The translations under genes and the position numbers were made by a program. A stretch of DNA of 64,000 nucleotides. Origin: Streptomyces sp. CBMA123 (GTDB taxonomy: Bacteria; Actinomycetota; Actinomycetes; Streptomycetales; Streptomycetaceae). Shown here piece by piece: positions 42,710 through 51,655 of the stretch (positions are counted from its first letter, which is position 1; every line of letters starts with the position of its first letter). The stretch is taken from contig NZ_MECK01000035.1 of the NCBI RefSeq assembly GCF_014596465.1, forward strand, positions 1-64,000, given 5' to 3'. Below the pieces are notes generated by a model. The model ran no database searches. It saw only the letters and a list, made by a program, of their open reading frames with translations, and had not been told where the DNA came from.

Positions 42710-43372
42710 TCACAGGTCGAAGAGCCCGCCTTGAACGGGCAGGTTGCACTTGGCCCTGCGCCCCGCGGTCTTCACGAGGGCAGCGAGATCGTCAAGTTCT
42801 CCGCTCTCGTGCGCGAGGGTGATCAGCTGCTGGAATAGCTGTGCGGTGACGTCGACGTCGGCGAAGGCTCTGTGGCGGTCCGCCGGCTGCGGGATGGCGA
42901 AGTGCGCGAGCAGGGTGTCCAGCTTGTAGTTCACCAGCCCCGGGACTAGGTGCTTGGCCAGCGGGATCGTGTCGAGCAAGTCGAGGTGGGCCAGCGCGGG
43001 GCAGTGCTCGCGCTGGGTGTAGATCACGTTGGCCTCAGTGGCAGCGTGCTGGGCCACCAGAAGGTACGGGGCACCGGGGGTGAACCGCTTGTCCAACGCG
43101 CCCAGAGCCTCAGCGGGAGTGGGAGCCTGCCGCAGCTGTTCTGCCGTCAGTCCGGTCTGCGCGGTGTCAGCCGGCGTCACCGGAGCGAAGGAGGGCGGCC
43201 GGATCAGGGACGCGCTTGTTCCCCTCTGCGCCCAACCATTCTCCCCGTGCCGCAGGGCGCGAGCGGCTACTTCGATCGGCTGGGGCGGGTGGCCTGTCGG
43301 CGTCGTTGTCTCGAAGTCGATGACCACGAAGGTCATCGCCTGGAAGGCGGGGTCCTTGGTCAGGCTTCCCAT
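42710..43372 (-). CDS. DnaQ-like 3'-5' exonuclease (DEDDh)
   Basis: A 220-aa protein with the exonuclease motifs FVVIDFETTT (Exo I, D and E), an Exo II-type region near LLVAQHAATEANVI and HRAFADVDVTAQLF (Exo III, catalytic His and Asp). It acts on DNA or RNA 3' ends. ATG 43372 has GGTGGAGAC upstream. It follows the PurC-like gene by about 95 bp in the same direction. It may simply be cargo, since nothing ties it to nucleoside synthesis. Confidence 0.87.
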   Translation of the reverse strand: MGSLTKDPAFQAMTFVVIDFETTTPTGHPPQPIEVAARALRHGENGWAQRGTSASLIRPPSFAPVTPADTAQTGLTAEQLRQAPTPAEALGALDKRFTPGAPYLLVAQHAATEANVIYTQREHCPALAHLDLLDTIPLAKHLVPGLVNYKLDTLLAHFAIPQPADRHRAFADVDVTAQLFQQLITLAHESGELDDLAALVKTAGRRAKCNLPVQGGLFDL

Positions 43373-43466
43373 GTCTCCACCGTTCTTGCGGGGCCTGTAC
43401 CGATGCAATCCGGTACCCGGCATGCCCGCACGAGCATGCCGGAGAACCAGACTGCCTGATGCATCG

Positions 43467-44432
43467 TCACGGAAGGATGACCTCGGTGACGGCGCGGGTG
43501 GCTGCCTCCAAGCCCGATGCGTTCCACCGCTGCTCGCCCGTCCACGCCTCGCTCAGGGACTGGTACAGGTCCGTCATCACCGGCACGAACGCGGGCGGGA
43601 GCGGCGTCGGGTTCGGCCACTCGCTCCTCGGCACGCCCTCAGCGATCAGCTTGCTGACCGGGATCTCGTGCCCCGATCGGACGTACCAGTCCCGCAGGAT
43701 CTGCTTGCCGCAGTGCACACCGTTGAACATCAGACGGCTCTCGTCCGGCGTGCCGGGGCTGTCGGCGAGCACCAGCTCATGGTCAGCCGTCAGCAGGTAC
43801 TCGAACTTGCCGTCGCAGTGGCTCAGCCCGATCTTGGCCGCGTGCCCGGTCAGCACCTCGTTGGCCTTGAGGGTGGTCGCGCGCATGGCTTCGAAGTGCA
43901 CGTCGTCCAAGCCGGCGAGGCGCTGTGCCTCGCCGGGGGCGATGAACCGGTTGACGTCGTCACGGGTGGTCGCGTACTCGATGAGCGGTCGTTCCAGCTT
44001 CTCGCCGATCGAGGGCACCGTGCTCAGTCCGACATCGGCAGGGGACAGGTCACCGGCGGCCAGCCGCCGGTGGACGGAGCTTCCCGGCGGCAGCTCGTTG
44101 CGGAAGAGGATCTGGAGCGGGATCAGGTAGTTGCCCTGCTCCGGGGTGAGGGGGCGGGCGGTGAGGTCAGGGAGGCGGGTCAGGGTGAACTCGATCTGGT
44201 TCGGGGCGATGAAGCGGCGGAAGTGGGTCCGCACACCGGCCTCTTCCAGCATCGTGAAGTTGGCGACGGCCATCCGGCAGACCGCCTCGCCCTTGCCGGG
44301 GATCGGGTCCGGCATCCGGCCGTAGTGGAAGACGGTGTAGTTGTCCGTGTACTCGAAGATGCCGACGCCTTCCCTGGTACTGGTGGGAGGCGAGACGACT
44401 CGCAGGTTCTTGGTCGAGTGGAGGACGGGCAT
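43467..44432 (-). CDS. PurC (SAICAR synthetase)-like ATP-dependent ligase
   Basis: A 321-aa protein. Landmarks of SAICAR synthetase are present: PDPIPGKGEAVCRMA, the RNxxxGS-type segment LFRNELPPGSSVHRRL, KANEVL and the DxKFE box in LSHCDGKFEYLL. PurC joins aspartate to the carboxylate of CAIR. Here it lies in an operon that should make 7-carboxy-7-deazaguanine, a comparable heteroaromatic carboxylate, so amide formation on that group is a natural hypothesis. It is much diverged from housekeeping PurC. The second of two adjacent ATGs is chosen for spacing to GAGGAG. Confidence 0.8.
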   Translation of the reverse strand: MPVLHSTKNLRVVSPPTSTREGVGIFEYTDNYTVFHYGRMPDPIPGKGEAVCRMAVANFTMLEEAGVRTHFRRFIAPNQIEFTLTRLPDLTARPLTPEQGNYLIPLQILFRNELPPGSSVHRRLAAGDLSPADVGLSTVPSIGEKLERPLIEYATTRDDVNRFIAPGEAQRLAGLDDVHFEAMRATTLKANEVLTGHAAKIGLSHCDGKFEYLLTADHELVLADSPGTPDESRLMFNGVHCGKQILRDWYVRSGHEIPVSKLIAEGVPRSEWPNPTPLPPAFVPVMTDLYQSLSEAWTGEQRWNASGLEAATRAVTEVILP

Positions 44433-44463
44433 CATGCTCCTCGGGTTCGACGGCACTGTGCCG

Positions 44464-45171
44464 TCACCGGAAGGGATCTGCTGACGGGGGAGGGGCGATG
44501 GCGGGAAGTGCCGCAGTGCCGCGGTTCTCGGCCGGGGCGAGGTGCCCGCCGATCACCGTGAACACCCGCATGCCAGCCGCGCGGGCGGAGGCGATGCCGT
44601 CCGGAGCGTCGTCTACCGCGAGGCAGTTGCCCGCCGAGACCCGCAGCCGACGGGCAGCCGAGAGGAACAGGTCCGGGGCCGGCTTGCCGTGCATGGCGTC
44701 TTCGCGTGCGACGACAGCCGCGAACTCTTGCGCCAGGCCCAGGACGGCGAGACCCGGTTCGACGAGTAGCCGGCTCGCGCCGGATGCCACAGCGCAGGGC
44801 AACCCGGCCCGACGGGCAGCACCCAGGAGGGTGACGACGCACGGGATCGGGGTGATCGTGTGCAGCACGGCCAGCAGGTGGGCACGGCTGTTCGCGATGA
44901 TCTCGTTGTGGGGCAGGGCAGGGCCGCCGGGCAGGGCCGCCAAGAGCTCTCGGATGGACAGCCCGACGTGCTGGCGGTACCAGTCGTGATCCAGGTCGAC
45001 GCCGTACGGCCGAAGTGCCGTACGCAGGGCCTCCTCATGCCCTCCGGTCGTATCGGCGAGGGTTCCGTCGAAGTCGAGGACCAGCGCCTCGACGTCGCTG
45101 GGGATCGCCGGAACACAACCCTGCGGGCAGGGCTGCCCGGTGGAGAACGGGTGCCGCAGCTCCGCACTCAT
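44464..45171 (-). CDS. HAD-superfamily phosphatase
   Basis: A 235-aa protein with motif I VLDFDGTLADT (nucleophile Asp about 34), a helical cap (about 45-110), motif II/III region VASGASRLLVEPG...GKPAPDLFLSAA, and motif IV CLAVDDAPDGIASARAAG. It is of the beta-phosphoglucomutase/phosphatase subtype. In this operon it could remove the 5'-phosphate from a nucleotide intermediate, as proposed for HAD enzymes in deazapurine antibiotic clusters. It overlaps the upstream kinase-like gene by 4 bp (ATGA). Confidence 0.88.
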   Translation of the reverse strand: MSAELRHPFSTGQPCPQGCVPAIPSDVEALVLDFDGTLADTTGGHEEALRTALRPYGVDLDHDWYRQHVGLSIRELLAALPGGPALPHNEIIANSRAHLLAVLHTITPIPCVVTLLGAARRAGLPCAVASGASRLLVEPGLAVLGLAQEFAAVVAREDAMHGKPAPDLFLSAARRLRVSAGNCLAVDDAPDGIASARAAGMRVFTVIGGHLAPAENRGTAALPAIAPPPSADPFR

Positions 45172-45938
45172 GCCGACTGCAACTCGGAGAGCCGGCCGCA
45201 GCAGATGCACGCCGCGCCCGGGCCCTGCCACGGCTCCACCACGCACCCCAGGTCACGGCCGGCATCGGCGACCCAGGCCCGGATCTGCTCGGCCGCCTCG
45301 TACTCGTTGACATGTCGCCGGTCCACCACCCGGTAGCGGACCTGATCGGTGGCGGCCAGCCGCTCGAAGAGCGTGCAGGCGTCTGCCATGAACGTGGCCT
45401 GCTCGGCGGTGAAGACGCACTGGTCCCGCTGCTGTGCGCGTTCCAGGGCCTTCGAGGCGTCGTCGGTGACCAGGATGGTGAGGTCCGGCAGGGGGCGGAA
45501 GGAGGAAGCGAGGCCCAGCAGGGCAACCGCCGTTCGAAGGGCCTCGTCCTGGTCGTTCGGGTGCAGGAGCAGAGCTTGGCACACGGCGGTGGTGTCCACG
45601 CTGCGACCCTCAACGACGGGACGACCGCCGGACAGTTCGGGCAGGACGGTGTCCAGGTCGTGCCGCTTGATGGCCATGAGAATCAGCGCCTCGGCCATGG
45701 GGGTGCCGCCGCGCAGGAACGGGTCGCCCGCGCTGGCCTCGCGCAGCGCGCGCAACAGGGCTTCCCCCAGGCCAGGGCGCCCATTGACCCGCTGGGAGAA
45801 CTCGTCCAGCATCAGCGGCTTGAGGTCGAGCCCTTCGACGGCCCGGTTGGTGAGGTACGTCTTGCCGACACCGTTCAGCCCCTCGGCGGAGATCAGCGGG
45901 CCGCGGGTGCAGGCGGAGAGCTTCGGTGTGATCGTCAT
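45168..45938 (-). CDS. Thymidylate-kinase-like P-loop protein, copy 2
   Basis: A 256-aa protein. The N-terminal P-loop is ISAEGLNGVGKTYLT, followed by a DEF motif and PVVEGRSVDTTAVCQALLLH, which matches the equivalent EDRGVDSVAVCQGAILH of its paralogue at 48,151. These are thymidylate-kinase-fold features, but the usual DRY motif is altered, so the substrate may be another nucleotide or a small molecule. The C-terminus has an ACICCG motif absent from copy 1. It is coupled to the HAD gene. Confidence 0.8.
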   Translation of the reverse strand: MTITPKLSACTRGPLISAEGLNGVGKTYLTNRAVEGLDLKPLMLDEFSQRVNGRPGLGEALLRALREASAGDPFLRGGTPMAEALILMAIKRHDLDTVLPELSGGRPVVEGRSVDTTAVCQALLLHPNDQDEALRTAVALLGLASSFRPLPDLTILVTDDASKALERAQQRDQCVFTAEQATFMADACTLFERLAATDQVRYRVVDRRHVNEYEAAEQIRAWVADAGRDLGCVVEPWQGPGAACICCGRLSELQSA

Positions 45939-46017
45939 GCGGCGGCATCCGTTCGGCGACGAAGGCAGGAAGGTGCCGGAAGCGTTGTTCCGGTCGGTGC
46001 GGGCCCGGGGGCGTCGG

Positions 46018-47130
46018 TCAGGTGCGCCATGCAGCGGCCTCCCGGGCTATGACGGCTGCGTACTGGTCGAGGACCGCTTCGTCGTCGCGTTCGGTGAGGA
46101 CGAGAGCGAGAGTGTGGTCCAGGATCTCGGCCGCGCCATGGCAGGGCTTCCGGTCCACCCCGGCGAACATGGGCCGGGTGTCGCACGGCACGAGCCGGAA
46201 CGTGCCGGTGGAGTTCGGTACTTCCTGCTGGGCCAGGTGCTCGGCGAACCCTCGGGGGTTCGCCAGCCCGATGTGGAAGAGCGGGGCGTAGGCGTTCCAG
46301 GTCTCGTCGGTGGCGGGCAGGAGCGGCGTGAGGCCCCGGGCGCTGTCCAAGGCACGGACGAGGTACGCGGTCTGTGCGCGGCGGTAGTCCAGCAGCGCCG
46401 GGAACCGGAACAGGTTGGCGTGGGCGAGCGCGGCGAGCGGTTCGGCCAAGCGCCCGTTGAGAGCAATCCGTTCCTGGGGGCGGCTGCCGAGCGGGGGCGT
46501 CAGCCAGTGACCGCGGAAGGCTCTGGTGTGCGCGGCGAGAGCACCGTCGTCGGTCAGGACGAAGCCGCCCTCCCCGCTCCAGAGGACCTTGCCGTCCTTC
46601 AGACTGAAACATCCGGCCGCGCCGACTGTCCCGGCCATGGCACCAGCACGCGATGTGCCCGCAGCCTGGGCAGCATCCTCAACAACGACGATCCCGTGCT
46701 CGGCGGCGAACGCGAGCAGGTCGGCCGGGGCGCCCATCCTGCCCCAAAGGTGTACCGGAACGATCGCCTTGGTACGGGCCGTGACCTTGGTGGCGGCATC
46801 GGCGAAGTCCAGATCGAGTGTCGAGGGGTCACTGTCGACGAACACCGGCTTGGCGCCGAGCAGTACAACCGGCGCGGCCGTCATGACCACGGTCAGCGCT
46901 GGAACCAGCACCTCGTCACCCGGCCCGACTCCGACCGCGGACAGCGCGGCATGTAGGGCCGTCGTGCCGGACGACACCGCCACCGCGTGCTCGCTGGAGA
47001 ACGTGTCCGCGAGGTCGTGTTCCAACCCGCTGGTGAACTCGGCACCGGCGGGGTTGGGCATGCTGGCCAGCGCGGACAGCATTCCTTCGCCGAGGTCCTG
47101 CACCGAGGGCAGCGGTGGGAGCCCGATCAT
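46018..47130 (-). CDS. DegT/DnrJ/EryC1/StrS-type PLP aminotransferase
   Basis: A 370-aa fold-type I PLP enzyme. SSGTTALHAALSAVGVGPGD (phosphate-binding region), VVVEDAAQAAGTS (Asp for the pyridine N) and CFSLKDGKVLWSGEGG (candidate PLP Lys in DGK) are all in place. The family transfers amino groups to keto-sugars or cyclitols. It overlaps the radical SAM gene by 4 bp. In this pathway it could make the amine to be coupled or an aminosugar; this is inference. Confidence 0.88.
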   Translation of the reverse strand: MIGLPPLPSVQDLGEGMLSALASMPNPAGAEFTSGLEHDLADTFSSEHAVAVSSGTTALHAALSAVGVGPGDEVLVPALTVVMTAAPVVLLGAKPVFVDSDPSTLDLDFADAATKVTARTKAIVPVHLWGRMGAPADLLAFAAEHGIVVVEDAAQAAGTSRAGAMAGTVGAAGCFSLKDGKVLWSGEGGFVLTDDGALAAHTRAFRGHWLTPPLGSRPQERIALNGRLAEPLAALAHANLFRFPALLDYRRAQTAYLVRALDSARGLTPLLPATDETWNAYAPLFHIGLANPRGFAEHLAQQEVPNSTGTFRLVPCDTRPMFAGVDRKPCHGAAEILDHTLALVLTERDDEAVLDQYAAVIAREAAAWRT

Positions 47131-48161
47131 GTCGCCTCCCGAGCAAGGAGACGGGGCATGCCCAGCACGAGCGGCCCCATGTTCACGCAGTCCCGGGAGA
47201 AGTGTGAGCAGTCCGTGCACGCTGGGCGGTCGGCGAACAGGGCCCGCGCGTCGGCCCCGACGATCGTGCGGTGCTCCTGGGGCGGTGTGGCGGCGATCCG
47301 CCGATCGGACGGGCAGTCCCACACCGAGCCGTCGGGCTGGACGAAGAAGAGCTGGGCTCCGCCGTAGCAGTCTTCGACCCGACCGCTGTCCTGGGTGGAG
47401 ATCGAGGCAATGAACTGCCTCGTGTAGGCAGGGTCGGGGATGGTGAGCCCGCCGGGGTCCTGCTGGAGGCGGCGCAGTTCGTCCTCGACGGCGGGCACGT
47501 CGCCGGGGGTGTGGCAGCGCTCGGCGAAGAGCTTGTGATCGGGCGGGAGAGAGATGGGCTGCGGGACGTAGTAGTCGACGCCGATCTCCCGCGCGAGTCG
47601 GGCCACGTCAGTGATCTCCTGGGGCCGGTCCCGGATGACCACGGTGTAGATGCCGACCCGGGGGCCCGGCCCGGAGCCTCGCTCGCCCAGCAGGGTACGG
47701 ATGCCGTCCAGGACTTCCCGGTGGCCGACCCGTCCGGACCGGGACGGCCGCAGCCGGTCGTTGGTGGCCGCGTCCGCGCTGTCGAGGGACACCGACACCC
47801 CGTCAACGCCGTGCTCCACGAGCCGCCGGGCGATGCCGGGCCGGGTGAGCGGCACGCCGTTGGTCGCGATGACGACCTCGCATCCGGCGTCCTTGATCGT
47901 CTTGATCAGGCTGAGGGTGGGTAGCCAATCCAGCGGCTCACCGCCGGCGAGGACGACCCGCTCAACCGGCGAGCCGGCCAGGGTCTGCGCGAACGCCTCC
48001 ATGACGGTGCGGTCGAGGTCGCGGAGGGGGATGTGGGAGAGCAATCCCGGACCCTCCGGAGGCGCCTCCTTGTGCACCTCCAGCTCTCCGAAGTAGCAGT
48101 GCGGGCAAGCGAACGAGCAGGGTGAGCGCAGGGCCCACAAGAGGGTGACGTCACGAGGCAC
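47127..48161 (-). CDS. Radical SAM enzyme with C-terminal Cys-rich region
   Basis: A 344-aa protein. The 4Fe-4S radical SAM motif is CSFACPHC (15-22), followed by the GGE motif VVLAGGEPLDW. The C-terminal part has several Cys (DCYGG, DCPSD, ACTDCSHFSRDC) arranged like a SPASM/twitch auxiliary cluster domain. Such enzymes modify peptides or small molecules by radical chemistry. GTG 48161 has GGGAGG upstream and overlaps the kinase-like gene. The substrate is unknown. Confidence 0.88.
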   Translation of the reverse strand: MPRDVTLLWALRSPCSFACPHCYFGELEVHKEAPPEGPGLLSHIPLRDLDRTVMEAFAQTLAGSPVERVVLAGGEPLDWLPTLSLIKTIKDAGCEVVIATNGVPLTRPGIARRLVEHGVDGVSVSLDSADAATNDRLRPSRSGRVGHREVLDGIRTLLGERGSGPGPRVGIYTVVIRDRPQEITDVARLAREIGVDYYVPQPISLPPDHKLFAERCHTPGDVPAVEDELRRLQQDPGGLTIPDPAYTRQFIASISTQDSGRVEDCYGGAQLFFVQPDGSVWDCPSDRRIAATPPQEHRTIVGADARALFADRPACTDCSHFSRDCVNMGPLVLGMPRLLAREAT

Positions 48162-48873
48162 GGTCGACCTCCCGGTGCGCGACGATGACGCGGACGGCGT
48201 CTTCGACGGCCTTGCCGGTCTCCACCCGGCCGTAGCCGGTCACGTCGATCACGGTGAACCGGTCCGGCTCGGCAGCCGCCAGCTCCTGGTACAGCTGCTC
48301 GGTCTGCTCGATCACCTCCAGGGCGCTTGCCGGGAGTTCACGACCGATCCGCTCGGCGAACCGGGCCGTGCACACCTTGAGGTCGCCGGTCAGCAGGAGG
48401 GTGGCGTCCGGCATCGACCGCCACCGGCGGGTGGTGGCCAGGATCTGGTCAGCGACCGCCCGGGCCGGCGTCGCCCGGTGCTCTGCGTGCAGGATCGCTC
48501 CCTGACACACGGCCACGCTGTCCACGCCGCGGTCTTCGAGGATTACGTCGACACCGTCCAGCAGCGTGGGCGTAAGGCGTTCGACCTCGCGGAACTTGAG
48601 CGCCAGCAGCGCCAGCGTCTCCACCACCGGGTGCCCGGTCCGCAGGCAGACATCTCCTTCCGCGGAGAGCGCGGCGATCACCTGGCCGGGCAGGGTGTCG
48701 GCGGCCTGGTCGGTCAGCTCGTCCAGTCGCAGGCACCGCGAGCCGAGCGCGGCAGCCGCTGCACGAACCGCAGTGGTCTTCCCGACACCGTTGATGCCCT
48801 CCACGCTCACCCACAGCGGCCGGTCGAGTAACACGCCACCGCGGCGGGGCCGGGGAACCGGGATCACGGTCAT
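48151..48873 (-). CDS. Thymidylate-kinase-like P-loop protein, copy 1
   Basis: A 240-aa paralogue of the protein at 45,168. P-loop WVSVEGINGVGKTTAVRAAA, then LRLDELTDQA and VILEDRGVDSVAVCQGAILH with a DRG in place of the DRY of true thymidylate kinases. It overlaps the methyltransferase by 4 bp (ATGA). Two diverged copies in one operon suggest two successive phosphorylations, or one active and one regulatory subunit; neither can be read from sequence. Confidence 0.82.
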   Translation of the reverse strand: MTVIPVPRPRRGGVLLDRPLWVSVEGINGVGKTTAVRAAAAALGSRCLRLDELTDQAADTLPGQVIAALSAEGDVCLRTGHPVVETLALLALKFREVERLTPTLLDGVDVILEDRGVDSVAVCQGAILHAEHRATPARAVADQILATTRRWRSMPDATLLLTGDLKVCTARFAERIGRELPASALEVIEQTEQLYQELAAAEPDRFTVIDVTGYGRVETGKAVEDAVRVIVAHREVDRAS

Positions 48874-49688
48874 GCCGGCCTCCGGCACACGAACAGCAGC
48901 TCGGTCGCCCGGTCCGGCACGGCGACGGACGACACGGTGTCCAGCAGCGCCTTCGGCACCCGGGCGGCCAGGTCGCGGTACCAGTCGACGGCGGCGGACC
49001 CGTACCGCACCGCCAACTCGGCGACCACATCGTCCGGTTCGGGCGGCAGCACCCCCATCACGTCGTCCACGACCAGGCCCGCGGCCTCGACGGCCTTGAC
49101 GACCTCCTCGCGCGACCACTCGTACACGTGGACCCGGTACTGCAACGGGCGGGGCGGCGGTCCGAACGCCTGCGGCGTGGACAGGTAGAGCACTCCACCC
49201 GGGGCGAGCGCGTTCCCCGTTTCGAGCAGGCTCTTCACACCGAGTTCGTAGGGCAGGTGCTCCAGGGCCGAGGTGTACACCGCGACGTCGAACTTCGGAA
49301 GCTCGGGCCAGTGGGCGGAGACGTCGTGTTGGACGAACTCGACCGGGAAGAGGTTGCCGTACTCCCCCCGCAGCGCGGTCAACCGCGTGCGGGCCTCGGT
49401 GAGGTTGTCCGGGCTGATGTCGAGACCGACGTAGCGGGCGATCTTCGGCGCGTACCGGTGCAGCAGCGGCAGGGCCAGGCCACGGCCGCAGCACACGTCG
49501 AGCACGTTCGCGCCCTCCCCGCACCGTTCGGCGACCATGAGGTGCTGCATCAGGTTCATCAGGCCGGACGGCTTCGCCTCGCCGACCGCGAGGGCGGTAT
49601 AGAAGTCGTCCATCTGGTTCGTGCTGTACGGGCCGATCATCGGCGTACCCGGCCGAGTGCGGTACTGCTCGTCCAGTTCAGCGCTCAT
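48870..49688 (-). CDS. SAM-dependent methyltransferase
   Basis: A 272-aa class I methyltransferase: motif I NVLDVCCGRGLALPLL, motif II YVGLDISPDNL, then FDVAVYTSALEHLP and LAPGGVLYLSTPQ. The C-terminal 90 residues are additional helix and may bind substrate. ATG 49688 overlaps the phosphoribosyltransferase gene by 11 bp. It probably methylates the pathway intermediate on N or O. Confidence 0.88.
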   Translation of the reverse strand: MSAELDEQYRTRPGTPMIGPYSTNQMDDFYTALAVGEAKPSGLMNLMQHLMVAERCGEGANVLDVCCGRGLALPLLHRYAPKIARYVGLDISPDNLTEARTRLTALRGEYGNLFPVEFVQHDVSAHWPELPKFDVAVYTSALEHLPYELGVKSLLETGNALAPGGVLYLSTPQAFGPPPRPLQYRVHVYEWSREEVVKAVEAAGLVVDDVMGVLPPEPDDVVAELAVRYGSAAVDWYRDLAARVPKALLDTVSSVAVPDRATELLFVCRRPA

Positions 49689-50211
49689 GCTGTTGTCCCT
49701 CCCAGGGGAAGACGATCCAGGTGTGGTTCAGCGATGCGATGTAGTCGATGACGTTCTCGGGTTCCGCCTCGCGCGCCCAGTTGGCCCGGTTGACGGTGAG
49801 GACCGCGGTGCGCACCCGGGAGGCCCCGAGGTCGCGGAGCAGATCCACCGTGTGGGCGAGCGTCGCGCCGCTGCCGGCGATGTCGTCGACCAACAGCACG
49901 TCCAGGCCCGTCATGTCGCCGAGCGAACCGGGGTTGCGAGTGGTCGGCAGCGTGGTCTTGGCGGCGTTGATGCCGTCGCTGGTGGTGCGGGTGACCTCGA
50001 TGCACCGCACGTCGCGGACCCCGAGCCGGTGGGCGAGCCACACCGTCGGGATCATGCCGCCCCGCACGATGCCCACCAGAACCTGCGGTACCTCCACGGC
50101 CTCCACCTGCTCAGCGAGGGTCCGGGTGGCGGTGTCGATGTCCTCCCAGGTCATGTACAGCGGCCCGGAGCCAGGAGCGTCCTGCGCCGACGGTGTCGAT
50201 GACGTGGCCAT
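49678..50211 (-). CDS. Purine-type phosphoribosyltransferase
   Basis: A 177-aa type I PRTase. The PRPP loop is VLLVDDIAGSGATLAHTVDL; VGIVRGGMIPTVWLAHRLG is the first PRPP-contact segment seen in xanthine-guanine and hypoxanthine PRTases. It transfers ribose-5-phosphate to a base. Beside folE, queD and queE the likely base is 7-carboxy-7-deazaguanine, by analogy to the PRTases of the tubercidin and toyocamycin clusters. ATG 50211 sits 8 nt after AAGGAGG. Confidence 0.86.
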   Translation of the reverse strand: MATSSTPSAQDAPGSGPLYMTWEDIDTATRTLAEQVEAVEVPQVLVGIVRGGMIPTVWLAHRLGVRDVRCIEVTRTTSDGINAAKTTLPTTRNPGSLGDMTGLDVLLVDDIAGSGATLAHTVDLLRDLGASRVRTAVLTVNRANWAREAEPENVIDYIASLNHTWIVFPWEGQQHER

Positions 50212-50250
50212 GGGCTTCACCTCCTTCTCGGTCTACTTGCCGAACGGGGA

Positions 50251-50874
50251 TCAGGCTGTGTGCTGCTGGACGGCGGCGAGGGTGAGGAACTGCTGGGTGA
50301 GCACCGGGTCGCTGGCGAACCGGCCACCGGTGTGGACCGTGGTGGTCCGGGCTTCCTCCATCCGCACGCCTCGCATGCTCATGCAGAGGTGCAACCCGCG
50401 CACGGCGACCGCGACGTCCTCACGTCCGATCAAGCCGGTGAGGTGCTCGGCGAACTGCTGCGTGAAGCGCTCCTGGACCTGGAGCCGGCCCGCGAAGTGC
50501 TGGGCGATCCGCCCGAACTTCGACAGACCCACCACCTCCCCGTCCGGCACATACCCGGCAGTGACTTGGAGGTTCATGGGCAGCATGTGGTGCTCGCACA
50601 GCGACCACACGCTCATGCCGCCGACGATGACCAGCTGACCGCTCAGCTGGGACTCGGGGAAACACGTGGCTACCGCGCTCTTGTCCGGCGACAGGAAGGC
50701 TTGCCACCAGGCGGCGACACGGTTCGGCGTGTCGGTCAGGCCGGCGCGGGTGGGGTCCTCGCCCAGCTCGATCAGGAGCTGGGTGACCAGGGCGGCGACC
50801 CGGCCGCTGTCGATGCTCTGCGTGGGTAACCCGGTGTTCAGCGCCTGCGCGGTGTCGGCGGTGGTGGTCGTCAT
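50251..50874 (-). CDS. folE: GTP cyclohydrolase I
   Basis: A 207-aa enzyme that opens GTP to 7,8-dihydroneopterin triphosphate. CEHHMLP (zinc Cys and catalytic His), VVGLSKFGRIAQHFAGRLQV and the distal VRGLHLCMSMRGV with the third zinc ligand are all present. It shares a transcript with queE and queD and so serves the deazapurine route rather than folate synthesis. ATG 50874 is preceded by GAGAGG. Confidence 0.94.
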   Translation of the reverse strand: MTTTTADTAQALNTGLPTQSIDSGRVAALVTQLLIELGEDPTRAGLTDTPNRVAAWWQAFLSPDKSAVATCFPESQLSGQLVIVGGMSVWSLCEHHMLPMNLQVTAGYVPDGEVVGLSKFGRIAQHFAGRLQVQERFTQQFAEHLTGLIGREDVAVAVRGLHLCMSMRGVRMEEARTTTVHTGGRFASDPVLTQQFLTLAAVQQHTA

Positions 50875-50908
50875 GGGCCTCTCTCGTCTCAGGTCGGGTT
50901 GCGGGCGG

Positions 50909-51655
50909 TCATCGGCCACGGGTGTCCGCGAAGGCCAGCACGTGGAGCCGGGTGGTGAAGTACCAGTGGTGGGCCGCGACGGCGTCGGCGAGAACCCGGG
51001 TCTTCTCGGTGATCGCATCGGCGGTGGTGCCCTCCGGCATCACCCACACCGGCGCGAGCCGGTGGGTGTCGGCCAGCTCGGCGATCCGCTCCAGGTCAGG
51101 GACCGAGGACGCGACGAACTTGAACGCCGCGCGCTCAGACGCTACGAACGCCTCTAGGGCGGAGGGCACGATGCTCTTGGCCTCATCGACACCGAAGGAG
51201 GAGAGCTTGGGGGAAACGTTGAACCGGACTCCGTCGACCAGGAGTTCGGGGACCGGCGCGAGGGTGCCGTTCGTCTCGAACTCCACCCGCTTCCCGGCGG
51301 CCAGCAGCTCACGAACGAGAGGCACCAGGCGTTCCTGCTGGATCAGCGGCTCACCGCCGGTGATCACGACCAGCTCGACCGGCGAGGACGCGGCCCACGC
51401 CGCGAGGTCCGCCACCGTCTGTTTCCTCGACTCCTTGCGCGGGTCGAAGCGGGCCCAGTCCCAGGTGTACTTGGTGTCGCACAGCTTGCAGGTCAGGTTG
51501 CAGCGGGACAGGCGGATGAACAGCGCGGGGTGGCCGCAGCTCGGGCCCTCGCCCTGGAAGGTCGGCACCTCGACGCCGAAGCACTCAGCCACGATCAGAC
51601 TGAACGCGACGAGGCTCGTAGCCGACCCATGGGCCATCGGCTGGGGTAAGGTCAC
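50909..51655 (-). CDS. queE: 7-carboxy-7-deazaguanine synthase (radical SAM)
   Basis: A 248-aa protein. The radical SAM motif is C-x3-C-x2-C in RLSRCNLTCKLCDTKYTWDW, with PTFQGEGPSCG before it and VVITGGEPLIQQ after, all QueE hallmarks. It rearranges 6-carboxytetrahydropterin to CDG. GTG 51655 follows GGAGGGGAA and overlaps the queD stop (GTGA); ATG 51637 is an alternative. No queC homologue follows, so CDG may be the branch point. Confidence 0.93.
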   Translation of the reverse strand: MTLPQPMAHGSATSLVAFSLIVAECFGVEVPTFQGEGPSCGHPALFIRLSRCNLTCKLCDTKYTWDWARFDPRKESRKQTVADLAAWAASSPVELVVITGGEPLIQQERLVPLVRELLAAGKRVEFETNGTLAPVPELLVDGVRFNVSPKLSSFGVDEAKSIVPSALEAFVASERAAFKFVASSVPDLERIAELADTHRLAPVWVMPEGTTADAITEKTRVLADAVAAHHWYFTTRLHVLAFADTRGR

